A stretch of DNA of 57,343 nucleotides from Roseburia inulinivorans DSM 16841 (GCF_000174195.1 NZ_ACFY01000158.1:1-57343); one strand, 5' to 3'; positions 46,788 through 56,142 are shown, counted from the first letter of the stretch. Numbers and translations: made by a program. The notes: generated from the letters alone by a model not told the origin.

Positions 46788-47999
46788 TTATCTCTCGTCA
46801 AGAATATGTACTTCGTACATATTCTTGACATTTGATATCCTAGGAACCTTTGCATAATAATTTTGGTCATTCTCCAACTCAAACCGGACCAACTTAATCT
46901 CCTGTTCCCCCCAAAAATTTTTTATATTATCTATATAATCCTCAATATCTTCTTTATAGTCAATTTGTATAATGTATCCTTTATCTACCAATAAGTTAAC
47001 AAGAATTGTTCCTAAAAGTATTGCTTTTTTCTTATCATCCTCATACATCTCTAATGTATACCAAATTTCACTCAACTTATATTTGTTCCAAAACTCTTCA
47101 TCTTCTAATTTGTCATAATCCATAATGGCTGTATTTACCATATTCTGGAATTGTGCAGGAACAATACATTCCAATTCCCGATTTGATACAATCCCTTCAC
47201 CAGTCTCATCTTTACGCCTATTCTTCTCCACTGTCTCTATCGCTTTTACAGAAAATCTCTTGTTCGATTTATAATGAGCCAAATCATATGGATAATGACT
47301 ACTGCTCTTTAACTTCTCGTCATTTAATGCCAAAATCTTTGCTAATGCAGCTGACTCAAAACTCCATAATCCCACATATCCAACTTTTTTATGTGCGGTC
47401 TTCCACCCATAACTAGCATGTCCCTCTAGCCACTCTTTTTCCACATATTTCTTTAATCTAATATTGGCCGCCTCCCGGTTTTCTGCTGCCAATTTTATAA
47501 TTTCCAGTGTTTTACTATACGGGCTTTCTTTTTGAAACTGTGAGGAATTTATATTCCTCTCCCATCCGCATGCACTTACAAGAAAATCAAACAAAATATC
47601 ATCCTGTTCTTCTTCGTCTGCTTTTTCTATCAGCTTCTGCATCTCTTTCGCTGATATTTCAAGCAACATTCCTATAGAAAAAAACTGAATCATATGAACA
47701 TAGCCAATCCTTCTATAGCCGATATCTGAAATCATTTTTACACCAAGCAAATACATTTCTTCAAAGCTGTCACATGATAAACCCAATGAATATTTTGCAC
47801 AAATCGAACTATAAATCATCTGAAACAGCATCAATTTCGTATCATAAATAATTTCACTATTTTCCCTTGGATAGCGCTGTATTCCATTTTTAATATCCTC
47901 TTGTAATACAACAATTTCCTCAATATTTTTTCTAATATAATTTTCATTAAGTATAATTTTCTTTTTTAAATAGTCCTCATTACATAAAGTGTCTCTCAT
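46788..47999 (-). CDS. PoNi-type immunity protein (DUF1910/DUF1911)
   Basis: 403 residues, soluble helical. The C-terminal half shows the DUF1911 signature: LVSACGWE, LKKYVEKEWLEGHASYGW, HKKVGYVGLWSFESAALAKI and YPYDLAHYKSN. PoNi proteins bind and block PoNe DNases, and a PoNe toxin is encoded just upstream in the same direction, beyond an inserted element. GAAGGAG precedes the ATG. Before the insertion the toxin stop would have been ~34 bp from this start. Expression now needs a new promoter or read-through. Confidence 0.85.
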   Translation of the reverse strand: MRDTLCNEDYLKKKIILNENYIRKNIEEIVVLQEDIKNGIQRYPRENSEIIYDTKLMLFQMIYSSICAKYSLGLSCDSFEEMYLLGVKMISDIGYRRIGYVHMIQFFSIGMLLEISAKEMQKLIEKADEEEQDDILFDFLVSACGWERNINSSQFQKESPYSKTLEIIKLAAENREAANIRLKKYVEKEWLEGHASYGWKTAHKKVGYVGLWSFESAALAKILALNDEKLKSSSHYPYDLAHYKSNKRFSVKAIETVEKNRRKDETGEGIVSNRELECIVPAQFQNMVNTAIMDYDKLEDEEFWNKYKLSEIWYTLEMYEDDKKKAILLGTILVNLLVDKGYIIQIDYKEDIEDYIDNIKNFWGEQEIKLVRFELENDQNYYAKVPRISNVKNMYEVHILDER

Positions 48000-48018
48000 T
48001 TGACGTCTCCTTCTCTTT

Positions 48019-48029
48019 CTATTACACTA
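48019..48029. repeat. Target-site duplication, left copy
   Basis: CTATTACACTA, identical to 49783-49793 on the other side of the insertion sequence. Confidence 0.9.
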
Positions 48030-49782
48030 TAGGCGTTTGCGAAACGCCACAAGCCGCATAAATACGGCATTTTTTTGTTGTTAAAATAAAATATCTCCTC
48101 AAGGTTTATGGTAAAATAGAGTTGCGAGAAACTATCAACCAATCCACCTAAAGGAGATATACCTACATGATAACACATAAGCAGCTCACTTTGGCAGAAA
48201 TTTTTGATGATTGCCAAAATAAATTCGACAATGACAAATACCAGTTCCTTTCACTTCTTGATGAAACCATTAACCTTGATGAAATTGTTCCTGTTTCTTT
48301 TGTTTCTCATTTTCACGCTTCAACCGGAAGACCTCGCAAGCACCAGCTTTATCCAATGCTCAAAGCACTTCTGCTCCAGCGTATTTTCTCAATCCCGACT
48401 GACACACTTCTGATTGTGTTCTTGAAATACTCTCAGGAACTGCGTGACTTCTGTGGCTTTGATGTTGTACCGGATGCCTCAAAATTTACCCGTTTTAAAC
48501 AGGATTTCCTGATGGACTTACAATCTATGTTCAATCACATGGTTGATATGACCGAACCGATCTGCCAAAAACTTGACCCTCATCTGGCAACTATGACTAT
48601 CTTCGATACCTCTGGCATTGAAGCCTGGGTAACTGAAAATAATCCAAAATACGCAAACCGTATTATCAAACAGTTAAAAGCTTTTGCAAAGGCAAACAAC
48701 CTTGATAAAAGCTATGATCCTTATAAGGCTGCTTATGGTTCCATGCCTACGCATGCTGCTTCGAATCAGGCAATCCAACAGATGTATATCAATGGACATT
48801 TCTGCTATGCCTATAAGTTCGGCATTGTAACCAATGGGCTTGGCATTGTCCGTGATATCACTTTCTATAACAAAGAGTTCCTAAAGGCTCATCCGGATAT
48901 CGTTGTGGAAAAGAAATCTGACTCTCCTGATGAGGATAAATCTCTTGCCGATTCAAAGGCCCTGCTTCCTGTTCTGATTGATTTCTTTCAGAAGCATCCG
49001 CTTATCGCCCCTAAGACTTTTCTTGGTGATGCTGCTTTTGACACGATTGAAATCTACAAAGCCCTTTTCGATGAAATTGGATTTGAAAAAGCATTTATTC
49101 CTCTCCGTGTAAAACTTTCTATGGAAGATAATGGTTATACCATTAACGAAAATGGTGTTCCCTGTTGTCCGCATGATTCTTCGCTTCCTATGAAAAGAGA
49201 AGGTAGTAAATCACACTTAAAAAGCAAAATTCCTACAATGAAATTTGTCTGCCCGAAAATGAAATGGGAATACAATAAAGCAGATAAAACCAAACGCTGT
49301 GTATGCCATTGTGATAATCCCTGCACAACATCTTCCTGTGGAAGAATGATTTACATTTATCCAGAAAAGAATCTTCGTGCCTATCCCGGAGTGGAACGAG
49401 GTTCAGCAGAATGGGAAGAAACATATAAAATCCGTGTAAACGTTGAAAAATCTATCAACCACTTTAAAGACAGCTTTTGCGTAGCTAATCGTAAAACCCA
49501 GAACGAAAAAACGCTTCATGCCGATTTACTTTTGGCTGGCATAGCTCAACTTGTTACAGTAATTGTTGCTGATAAAATTCATCAACATCAATACATTCGA
49601 AGTCTTAAGCCTTTGATTGCTTAAAATTGAGATTTTATAAATTTTTCTGCTTCATACTAACTATGAAGCCTTTTTGTCATGCCCTAAATGAATGACTGCC
49701 ACCTTCCATTCCAAGAATCCTGCATTGCAGGATTCTATCCTTGTTTTCAATCAAGATTGCGAACTTGTTTCGCAATTACCTA
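48030..49782 (+). mobile_element. Insertion sequence, 1,753 bp, with 11-bp target duplication
   Basis: The ends are related as TAGGcgtTTGCGAAAC (left) and TAGGtaaTTGCGAAAC (right, inverted), 13 of 16 matching, and flanked by the exact direct repeat CTATTACACTA. Inside is one transposase gene, with hairpins at both ends: GCCG...CGGC plus U-run at ~48052-48073 and GCTTCATA...TATGAAGC plus U-run at ~49649-49677. These may insulate it from outside transcription. The duplication length fits an IS4-like family more than IS1182, but family assignment needs a search. Confidence 0.9.
48167..49624 (+). CDS. DDE transposase with DUF772-type N-terminus
   Basis: 485 residues, intact. The N-terminal region HQLYPMLKALLLQRIFSIPT and the ELRDFCGFDVVPDASKFTRF block are typical of IS5/IS1182-group transposases. 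DDE-type Asp/Glu candidates are TIFDTSGIEAW, FLGDAAFDTIEIY and VNVEKSINHFKD. A Cys-rich insert (CVCHCDNPCTTSSCGRM) may bind zinc. AGGAG lies 11 bp upstream. The gene runs opposite to the surrounding toxin operon. Confidence 0.92.
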   Translation: MITHKQLTLAEIFDDCQNKFDNDKYQFLSLLDETINLDEIVPVSFVSHFHASTGRPRKHQLYPMLKALLLQRIFSIPTDTLLIVFLKYSQELRDFCGFDVVPDASKFTRFKQDFLMDLQSMFNHMVDMTEPICQKLDPHLATMTIFDTSGIEAWVTENNPKYANRIIKQLKAFAKANNLDKSYDPYKAAYGSMPTHAASNQAIQQMYINGHFCYAYKFGIVTNGLGIVRDITFYNKEFLKAHPDIVVEKKSDSPDEDKSLADSKALLPVLIDFFQKHPLIAPKTFLGDAAFDTIEIYKALFDEIGFEKAFIPLRVKLSMEDNGYTINENGVPCCPHDSSLPMKREGSKSHLKSKIPTMKFVCPKMKWEYNKADKTKRCVCHCDNPCTTSSCGRMIYIYPEKNLRAYPGVERGSAEWEETYKIRVNVEKSINHFKDSFCVANRKTQNEKTLHADLLLAGIAQLVTVIVADKIHQHQYIRSLKPLIA

Positions 49783-49793
49783 CTATTACACTA
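49783..49793. repeat. Target-site duplication, right copy
   Basis: CTATTACACTA, identical to 48019-48029; 4 bp from the stop codon of the PoNe toxin gene. Confidence 0.9.
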
Positions 49794-49797
49794 ATTT

Positions 49798-52356
49798 CTA
49801 TGGCCAGATTCCGATGATATTTCCCTGCGAATCTAATCGATATGTAACTACATTCCCATCCGCATCTACTTTACTTAGCACCCTTTCTACCTGCCCCTTT
49901 TTCAATGCCTCCATAATTTTATATGCTAATTCCTCATCTCCGTCTACAGCGTCTAAAATCCTATTGTTTCCAGTAACACTTCCTAGCAGCCAATCATCTG
50001 ACATCTGTTTCCCATCATCTGTCTTTCCTAGTTGCGCCTTACCAAACTTCGCCTCATCAATGATATACTCAACATTTGAATTCTGATTTAAATTTTCATA
50101 CAATCCATCAATACCCTTTACTATTTTGTCATCTGGACATGAAGGTGCATTTCTCCCTACAGATTTCAAATCATATCCTGCATCTTTAAGCCCCTGATTA
50201 TTAACCAAATTATCATCCGCCTTAAATTCGCCAAAATTTCCTTTTTGCTTTGAACTAGCATTTATAACATCAAATCCCTCAAATCCATTGCTATGCCGTA
50301 AATCGGAACCGGAAATCTCAGTTCTTACGCCATTCGGTAAATTACCATTTTGCTTAAATGTGTCACTGCCTTTTGCCGACTTTGAACTGATACCCTGGGC
50401 ATCAAGATTATTGAGTTCACTCCCTCCTCTATTCTTCCATCCACCCGGCAGTTTTTTCGCAATCCCGTCAACCGCCTCGCCTATGAAAACACCTGTCACA
50501 AAATCCACAGCCATCTGCCCCGGATCAAAGATATACGCAAGCTTTTCTTCCAGCGTCATGTCCCCGTCCAGTGCCGCATATGCGGCGCGCTCCACAGTTG
50601 CCACTGTAGTATCCACACCGCCTTCCACCAGACGGTTCATCCCAGGAAATTTCACCCCGATGGCTCCCGTGATTGCACCGCTGATGGCTGCAATCGCCAC
50701 ATCTCTTATGGCTTCCTCTGCACTCCGCACATTCCCGCTGCTGTAATCGCCAACCGCTCCTGCCACACTTGCGGAAACTGCACCGATCCCTGCTCCCATC
50801 AGCGCTCCCGCTGCTATGGTTCCGATTCCCGGAAGCAGAAGGCTCATTGCGATGCACGCCGCACCGACTGCAAGTCCCATGACAAGGTTTCTCGTAAAAC
50901 CTCCCCAGTCAAATTTCCCCTCCTCCGGGGCGTCTGCATACGGCGCATAGTTTCTGTATGTACTGCCTCCCAGTCCCGTAAGAGCGCCCATCATGTCCAC
51001 ACTGCCGTTCACACAGAGGCTCGATGTTCCTGCCCCGCAGAGTACCATGATGTCCGACACTCCATGCACGGCGATTCCCGTCATGCTCTCCAGGCGGATT
51101 CCCTCTTTTGCCAGCAGGAGCAGACTCCCGCTGCTTCCCAGAAGCGTTCCGCTCCCGTCCTCCATCGTAAGCTTTCCTGCTTCCCCGCCGTCCATTCCCA
51201 TGCTCTGGGGATACAGGCTCATTCCCTTGCCGTGCTCCGAGCAGAAGCCTTTCTTTTCCGGGCTGCCCGTTCCCTCGCACGAAGCGCCGTTCGTCCGGAT
51301 GCAGCCTGACACCACGCCCTGCGCCTCGTTCCCGCTTCCCAGATACAGCGCCGCCTTTGTCCCCACCTGCGGCATGCAGTACATCAGGTTTCCCGTTGCA
51401 GGGGCAAAGCCGTAGCTGTTTCCCCCTGCCGATGCCCTGTCCATGTCAAATGCCAGCTCCACGCGTTCCCCGCATGCTGCCGTCACTTCCCCCACGAACG
51501 ACATCCCCGTGTAATCCGGGTTCTCTTCCGGTGCAACCCGTGTGTAGCTCTCTCCCGCAAGGCGGTAGGTAAACAGAACCTCCCCTCGTACCAGTTCTGT
51601 TTTTTTCCGGGAAACCGTCAGCTCCCTGCCTTCGTATGTGACCCTGTCACCTAACGACAGCCTTGTCCCCGTGACCACATCATAGCAGATGAAATCCTTT
51701 CTATCAACGGTACATCTCCCGCTGACCGCATAATAACGCCCGTCAAAGCAGATCCCGCAGGAGAGAACCTCCCCGAGCTCCTTTTTCTCCCCCTCCGGCA
51801 GCCCCATGTAAAACCGCGGGTAATAATACCCCGTGTCCGGCACCAGGGGCAGTCCCATCCGGGACGCCATTCTCTTGAGGAATTTCCAGTCTGTCTCCCC
51901 GTACTGGATGAGTGTTCCGCCCGTCTCCCGGTCGTCCCCGGCGAGAATGCAGGCGCTGTGCCCCGTTTCCGCCGTGACCGCACCCGCAATTCCGAGGTAG
52001 GTTTGCCTCCTGTCCTGGAATACGCGGCTTCGCTTTTCCATATCCAGAAGCACTGTCCCTGACACTGCCTCGATTTCCGCAATCCGCCAGCCGTGCTCTG
52101 TCATGGTCTCTGTCCTCTGCGGGTATCCGCAGAACAGGGCTTCTGCCCGGTTTCCCTCCTCCCGCAGCTGCACGGGAACATTCCTTTCACAGACAACCGG
52201 CGCTTCTTCTGACAGGAGCACACGGAATTTTCCCCTGGCATGCTCCCCGGGGGCTTCCCGTATCTCAAATCCCAGAAGCTTTTTTACTGCAGACACCCCC
52301 AGAAACTGTAATCCGGCGTATTCTGTTTTCTTCTGTACCCCCTGTGCCATAACCAT
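49798..52356 (-). CDS. VgrG-like spike fused to a PoNe-type DNase
   Basis: 852 residues. The spike body (1-~480) parallels the 43809 gene: ETDWKFLKRMASRMGLPLVP, NPDYTGMSFVGEVTA, GFAPATGNLMYCMPQVG and the needle. A conserved hydrophobic stretch follows (~485-545, NLVMGLAVGAACIAMSLLLP). After ~645 the C-terminus switches to an AT-rich PoNe domain: GNFGEFKADDNL, GIDGLYENL, YIIDEAKFGKAQL and DGKQMSDDWL, the nuclease motifs of the PoNe family (PD-(D/E)XK-like). It probably degrades DNA in target cells. The cognate immunity gene lies beyond an insertion sequence 4 bp after its stop. Confidence 0.88.
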   Translation of the reverse strand: MVMAQGVQKKTEYAGLQFLGVSAVKKLLGFEIREAPGEHARGKFRVLLSEEAPVVCERNVPVQLREEGNRAEALFCGYPQRTETMTEHGWRIAEIEAVSGTVLLDMEKRSRVFQDRRQTYLGIAGAVTAETGHSACILAGDDRETGGTLIQYGETDWKFLKRMASRMGLPLVPDTGYYYPRFYMGLPEGEKKELGEVLSCGICFDGRYYAVSGRCTVDRKDFICYDVVTGTRLSLGDRVTYEGRELTVSRKKTELVRGEVLFTYRLAGESYTRVAPEENPDYTGMSFVGEVTAACGERVELAFDMDRASAGGNSYGFAPATGNLMYCMPQVGTKAALYLGSGNEAQGVVSGCIRTNGASCEGTGSPEKKGFCSEHGKGMSLYPQSMGMDGGEAGKLTMEDGSGTLLGSSGSLLLLAKEGIRLESMTGIAVHGVSDIMVLCGAGTSSLCVNGSVDMMGALTGLGGSTYRNYAPYADAPEEGKFDWGGFTRNLVMGLAVGAACIAMSLLLPGIGTIAAGALMGAGIGAVSASVAGAVGDYSSGNVRSAEEAIRDVAIAAISGAITGAIGVKFPGMNRLVEGGVDTTVATVERAAYAALDGDMTLEEKLAYIFDPGQMAVDFVTGVFIGEAVDGIAKKLPGGWKNRGGSELNNLDAQGISSKSAKGSDTFKQNGNLPNGVRTEISGSDLRHSNGFEGFDVINASSKQKGNFGEFKADDNLVNNQGLKDAGYDLKSVGRNAPSCPDDKIVKGIDGLYENLNQNSNVEYIIDEAKFGKAQLGKTDDGKQMSDDWLLGSVTGNNRILDAVDGDEELAYKIMEALKKGQVERVLSKVDADGNVVTYRLDSQGNIIGIWP

Positions 52357-52365
52357 TCCTCCCTG

Positions 52366-53028
52366 TCATTCCTCCTGACCGGATGTCACCGGCTCGATCA
52401 GTCCGCCATAGGCACAGACCAGGAAGGATCTCTGTGTCAGCGCACACAGCCGGTCTCCCTCGTCTGTTCCGTCCGTATGATTCCGGACAATTTTTTCCGT
52501 CTCATATGCATCCTTCCATGTTCCCACAATGCAAGGCGTGCAGGGATAGCCTTTCACGTTCTGTCCGTCCTCCGTCTTTAGGATGATCTTTTCCGCATCA
52601 TCCGTGTCCTCCTCTCCGGTAAAAAAATCCTTGATCTTGTCCCCTGCTTTGGCAAACCATGATTTGTTCACCGGATTCTCTTCGCTTTGGCAAATTCCAA
52701 AAGATGGAATATTTTTGTCATCCCCAACCTCACAATCTTCTTCGTGCATCATAGGCTTCCCGTTTGTATACACCCCATGGCATATTGGCAAATTTAATCT
52801 CCTTTTATGCGTCCCGCAATTACAGTAAAGCTCCGCTCCCCGAACCAAATACGGGAACTGCACCTCTTCGCCCTCCTCCAATTCCAATTGGTCAAATAAT
52901 GCCTGCAGCTCCATCTCATGCTGTTCCTGTGCACTTTCTGATATACCATTTAACTCTTCTGACGATTTTTTCGCATTTCCTGCCCGTGTCACCAATGCGC
53001 CATTCGCAAAATTATCTCCTTTTGACAT
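52366..53028 (-). CDS. DUF4280 PAAR-like spike cap, full length
   Basis: 220 residues with the same Cys/Pro/Gly core as the 46212 protein plus an N-terminal extension (MSKGDNFANGALVTRAGNAK...) that the other copy lacks. It stands 9 bp upstream of the VgrG-PoNe gene and presumably caps that spike. GAGGAG precedes the start. GC-rich synonymous sites outside the shared 119-bp tract set it apart from the other copy. Confidence 0.88.
   Translation of the reverse strand: MSKGDNFANGALVTRAGNAKKSSEELNGISESAQEQHEMELQALFDQLELEEGEEVQFPYLVRGAELYCNCGTHKRRLNLPICHGVYTNGKPMMHEEDCEVGDDKNIPSFGICQSEENPVNKSWFAKAGDKIKDFFTGEEDTDDAEKIILKTEDGQNVKGYPCTPCIVGTWKDAYETEKIVRNHTDGTDEGDRLCALTQRSFLVCAYGGLIEPVTSGQEE
52672..52790. 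repeat. 119-bp perfect repeat, copy 2 (within DUF4280 gene)
   Basis: Identical to 46518-46636; see that copy. Confidence 0.9.
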
Positions 53029-53038
53029 TCAGCTCCTC

Positions 53039-53575
53039 CTATTCCACCTTAAGCTCTGCTAGTTTAATTCCTTTTGCACCTCTTCGCAAAATACTTTCTA
53101 TAAAGTCCAACCGGCAGATGAGATAGTCTTTTTCTACTTCTGCCACTTCAAAAACCGGAGGTACATATTTTATCTTCTCTTTATCCAATATCAATTCCTG
53201 AATCACAGAATAATCATTATTAAAAACGGTTTCTTCTGAAAGACAATGATATTGGGGATACACTGGCATATAATAAATTTCTGCAAAGCCGTTCACTCCA
53301 TCAAGCAAAACCATTTCTTTTCCCCTGACCGGCACTTCATACATTTTTGATACATCCCAAAACATTTTTGACACCAGCAAAAACGGTTTTTCTATCACAT
53401 CAGAAAACAGTGTATGCTGATTTTCTTCCAAAAAAAGAATGGTTCGCTCCGGTAACTTCGCCAATTCTCTTCTTTGAACTGCCTGATAATCCAGTCTCTC
53501 CATCCAATTTCGAATCCTCGGCACCGGATTCCCTGTTTCCTCCCAATTCAGCAGATAATACCTCATTCTTCTCAT
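53039..53575 (-). CDS. Imm11/DUF1629-like protein of the spike operon
   Basis: 178 residues, soluble. Blocks are MRYYLLNWEETGNPVPRI, FSDVIEKPFLLVSKMF, MPVYPQYHCLSEE and ICRLDFIESILRRGAKG. The pattern of F..lvS...ES.lrR resembles the Imm11/DUF1629 group, but the match is from memory and weak. It overlaps the preceding gene by 4 bp and lies 10 bp before DUF4280. It may be a chaperone or immunity protein of the cassette. Confidence 0.5.
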   Translation of the reverse strand: MRRMRYYLLNWEETGNPVPRIRNWMERLDYQAVQRRELAKLPERTILFLEENQHTLFSDVIEKPFLLVSKMFWDVSKMYEVPVRGKEMVLLDGVNGFAEIYYMPVYPQYHCLSEETVFNNDYSVIQELILDKEKIKYVPPVFEVAEVEKDYLICRLDFIESILRRGAKGIKLAELKVE

Positions 53576-54168
53576 TCTTCTCTTTCTCCCACAACAACAA
53601 TCCCTTTACCCATATATTCCCCAAAAGTCACGCTCATGTTCTCCTCAGCCACTTCCTGAAACAAAGTTTTTGTCTTATCCAAAACCTGTGGCAATATTTG
53701 TTGAAAAAACTGCGCCAGTAAATACATATAATTTAACAGATAGCCGTCTATAAACTGCTGCAGCTCATATGTCTTTATCTGTGGTATCTTAAAACGGATT
53801 TCTTTTTTTAAGTACTCCACGTCCTGTAACAGGTACCCTGTAACAAATTCCGGTTTCCAGTATGTACAGCATTCTGCACTGTCCAAATAAAACTCTTTAT
53901 CGTATAAATCAATTCGCAGCTCATAATTTTCTGTCAATACACTGCTTTGCAGATAGCTGATCCCCATTGTGCAAATCTTTCCTTTTCTATCAGCTTTTTG
54001 CATTTGCTGTGCTTTTTGAAACACTACCTGCAGCTTTTCTTCCAAGCCTGTCAATATTTCTGTTTCCCCATCCTTATAATTCTTCATCAATTCCGGAAGC
54101 TGTCCCATAAATATGGGTTCCATCATCCCTTTCCCGATTTCCATGATCTGCTGCTGTCTCTCCGTCAT
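53572..54168 (-). CDS. Spike-operon protein of unknown function
   Basis: 198 residues: a Met/Gln-rich helical N-terminus (ERQQQIMEIGKGMMEPIFMG), then a beta-rich section (NYELRIDLYDKEFYLDSAEC) and a final helix. No TM. It overlaps the upstream gene by ~95 bp in another frame, an unusually long overlap, and the downstream gene by 4 bp. Not recognised. Confidence 0.6.
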   Translation of the reverse strand: MTERQQQIMEIGKGMMEPIFMGQLPELMKNYKDGETEILTGLEEKLQVVFQKAQQMQKADRKGKICTMGISYLQSSVLTENYELRIDLYDKEFYLDSAECCTYWKPEFVTGYLLQDVEYLKKEIRFKIPQIKTYELQQFIDGYLLNYMYLLAQFFQQILPQVLDKTKTLFQEVAEENMSVTFGEYMGKGIVVVGEREE

Positions 54169-54733
54169 ATCCTTTTCCCCTTAACGTCCTCATACAAAGT
54201 TTTGCTATTTTTACCCAGACCTCATGCTTTCCATAAGGACAATTCATACTTCCTGTCAGTGTCCGCTCGGTTGCTGCATAAAACAGGAAATTATATAGCT
54301 TTCCTCCTGCCGCATGATTGGAATATTCCATCCAATGAACCCTGATGCCGTTAATGTCCTCCTCCCCTTCCTCATAAAAAATGATTTCCGGTAAAATTCT
54401 TCTCCATGCCCGCTTGCAGCCCTGGCAAATTTCTCCAAGCTGTCCCGGTTCCACTGATACATCAAGCAGTGAAAACGTAAAATTAACGCTTCCGTTTTGT
54501 GTGCTTTTAATAATCTGCGGCTTTGGGTCAAATTCATATTTTTGTTCCACCAATTTTTCCGGTAAATCTTTCATAAAAGCCGGAATCTTTATACTGGTCG
54601 CTTTGTCTGACATTACTACCGTTTGAAGATATTGCTCCGGCAGATCTCTTTCCAGATCAATCTGCTTATCAAGAACCTTTTCTTTCCTCTTTTTACGCTC
54701 ACTTAATATCAGTTCATCAAGAAATTTTTCCAT
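54074..54733 (-). CDS. VNFTF-motif protein A, candidate effector chaperone
   Basis: 219 residues. The core (~45-185) is paralogous to the 56143 protein: IKIPAFMKDLPEKLVEQKY, GSVNFTFSLLDVSVEPGQL, HWMEYSNHAAGGKLYNFLFY and LTGSMNCPYGKHEVWVKIA. The fold pattern recalls DUF1795/DcrB-type chaperones that hold type VI effectors, but this is an inference from sequence style. The last ~30 codons run on over the next gene and look non-homologous, so a stop may have been lost or shifted. Confidence 0.55.
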   Translation of the reverse strand: MEKFLDELILSERKKRKEKVLDKQIDLERDLPEQYLQTVVMSDKATSIKIPAFMKDLPEKLVEQKYEFDPKPQIIKSTQNGSVNFTFSLLDVSVEPGQLGEICQGCKRAWRRILPEIIFYEEGEEDINGIRVHWMEYSNHAAGGKLYNFLFYAATERTLTGSMNCPYGKHEVWVKIAKLCMRTLRGKGYDGETAADHGNRERDDGTHIYGTASGIDEEL

Positions 54734-54748
54734 TATCGTTCCTCTGTA

Positions 54749-56140
54749 TTACTGCATATTTACACGTCCGCCCTGCACATTGATATCATCCGCAAGCTCC
54801 AGCATGGTGTTGCCCTGCTGAAATGCAATCTTTTCAGGCGCAGACATTTCCACTCCCTGCTCCATGCTGATAATTCCTATATTTTCTTTTGCCCTGATTG
54901 TGATACTCTTATCACTTTCTATTATGATTCCTTCATCGTCTATGATCTTGACCGACATCCCATTGTTATTTGTGAGAATCAGCCGGTCCGGCTGAAACAA
55001 AACTTCTTTTCCCTGCTTATTCTTTATAGACTTCTCATCCGGATTGCTGCGTGCCGAACTGTCAGATGACTGTTCATTCACAGAACTATTCACATATGCC
55101 TCAGCTTCATTCTCATTTGGGAAATAAAGACGGACACTATCACCTTTCTCCGGCATACAATACCAGCCGGTCCCATCAGGCGAAGAATAGATTGTAGAAT
55201 AAGCAAACCATTTCTGTCCTGCCCATCCTCCTGTTTCATCCTCCATCAGTACAACTTTTACTGTATCCTTCTTTACAGATGTCACGTTTCCCTTCAAGGA
55301 TGCACCAATAATCTTCTTGTTGCCATACGGCATCTGCCGTAATTCTCCCTTGGTTTCCAGCAGATAGTAGTTATATATTTCGTTTCCTTCCCATTTCCGC
55401 TCCACTTCTCCAACAACATAATTTTTTCCAAGGAAGCAAACGGCATCTCCCAGATAAAATATTTCCCGAGTCTTTACTTTATACGCCACAGCATCACTTT
55501 CCGTCATGCCGCAATTCTTCTTTATCTGATATTCCCCAATCAGATTTACGATGGAATACGATTCATAGGATAACAATTCACGCCCCGCTTCTTCTATAAT
55601 TCCAAAAGTATATTTCACACCGGCGCTCTTCTCATTTGCCATTAATACAGTATTTTTTTGAGCTGCCAGACGCTTTGCAAATTCCCAGTCTGTCTCCTTA
55701 TACTGGACAACCATCTTTCCTATGTTTCCTGCTTCCGTTCCCATAAGGAGCTTTCCATCTGTGTATCCCTGTACTATGGTTTCAAGTATTTTCTGATAGG
55801 AGGTGGCCGCATTTTGATACACTCCAATATGCTCTCCCATATCCATCTTGCCTGTCCCTGTTTTTAAAAGTACCGTCAATAAAAATGTGTCCGCCTCTGC
55901 ATGGATTCTCAAATCCTCGATATACCCGCAAAATAAAATATTTTTCCCTCCGGTTTCATCATAAAACCAAATATGTGCCCATGTTTCTTCCGATATCATA
56001 GCCATTATCCGATTTTTTTCTTCCGCAGATATATAACCGGATATCTTAGCGCAACCATGCTGATTCTTTTTTAATATGCTTTCAAATTCCACCAATGATA
56101 GAATCTGAAACGGAGATGTCTCAATACGAACTGCTCTCAT
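54749..56140 (-). CDS. VgrG-like spike without toxin domain
   Basis: 463 residues. gpD/VgrG-type body with QYKETDWEFAKRLAAQKNTV and FCGYIEDLRIHAEADT. OB-fold around TGWYCMPEKGDSVRLYFP (~340), then a C-terminal beta-helix (SDKSITIRAKENIGIISMEQ...) ending INVQGGRVNMQ. No hydrophobic segment or toxin follows. It is 3 bp downstream of the 56143 gene and 15 bp upstream of 54733. It may form the standard spike, or heterotrimers with the toxin-bearing spikes. Confidence 0.85.
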   Translation of the reverse strand: MRAVRIETSPFQILSLVEFESILKKNQHGCAKISGYISAEEKNRIMAMISEETWAHIWFYDETGGKNILFCGYIEDLRIHAEADTFLLTVLLKTGTGKMDMGEHIGVYQNAATSYQKILETIVQGYTDGKLLMGTEAGNIGKMVVQYKETDWEFAKRLAAQKNTVLMANEKSAGVKYTFGIIEEAGRELLSYESYSIVNLIGEYQIKKNCGMTESDAVAYKVKTREIFYLGDAVCFLGKNYVVGEVERKWEGNEIYNYYLLETKGELRQMPYGNKKIIGASLKGNVTSVKKDTVKVVLMEDETGGWAGQKWFAYSTIYSSPDGTGWYCMPEKGDSVRLYFPNENEAEAYVNSSVNEQSSDSSARSNPDEKSIKNKQGKEVLFQPDRLILTNNNGMSVKIIDDEGIIIESDKSITIRAKENIGIISMEQGVEMSAPEKIAFQQGNTMLELADDINVQGGRVNMQ

Positions 56141-56142
56141 TG

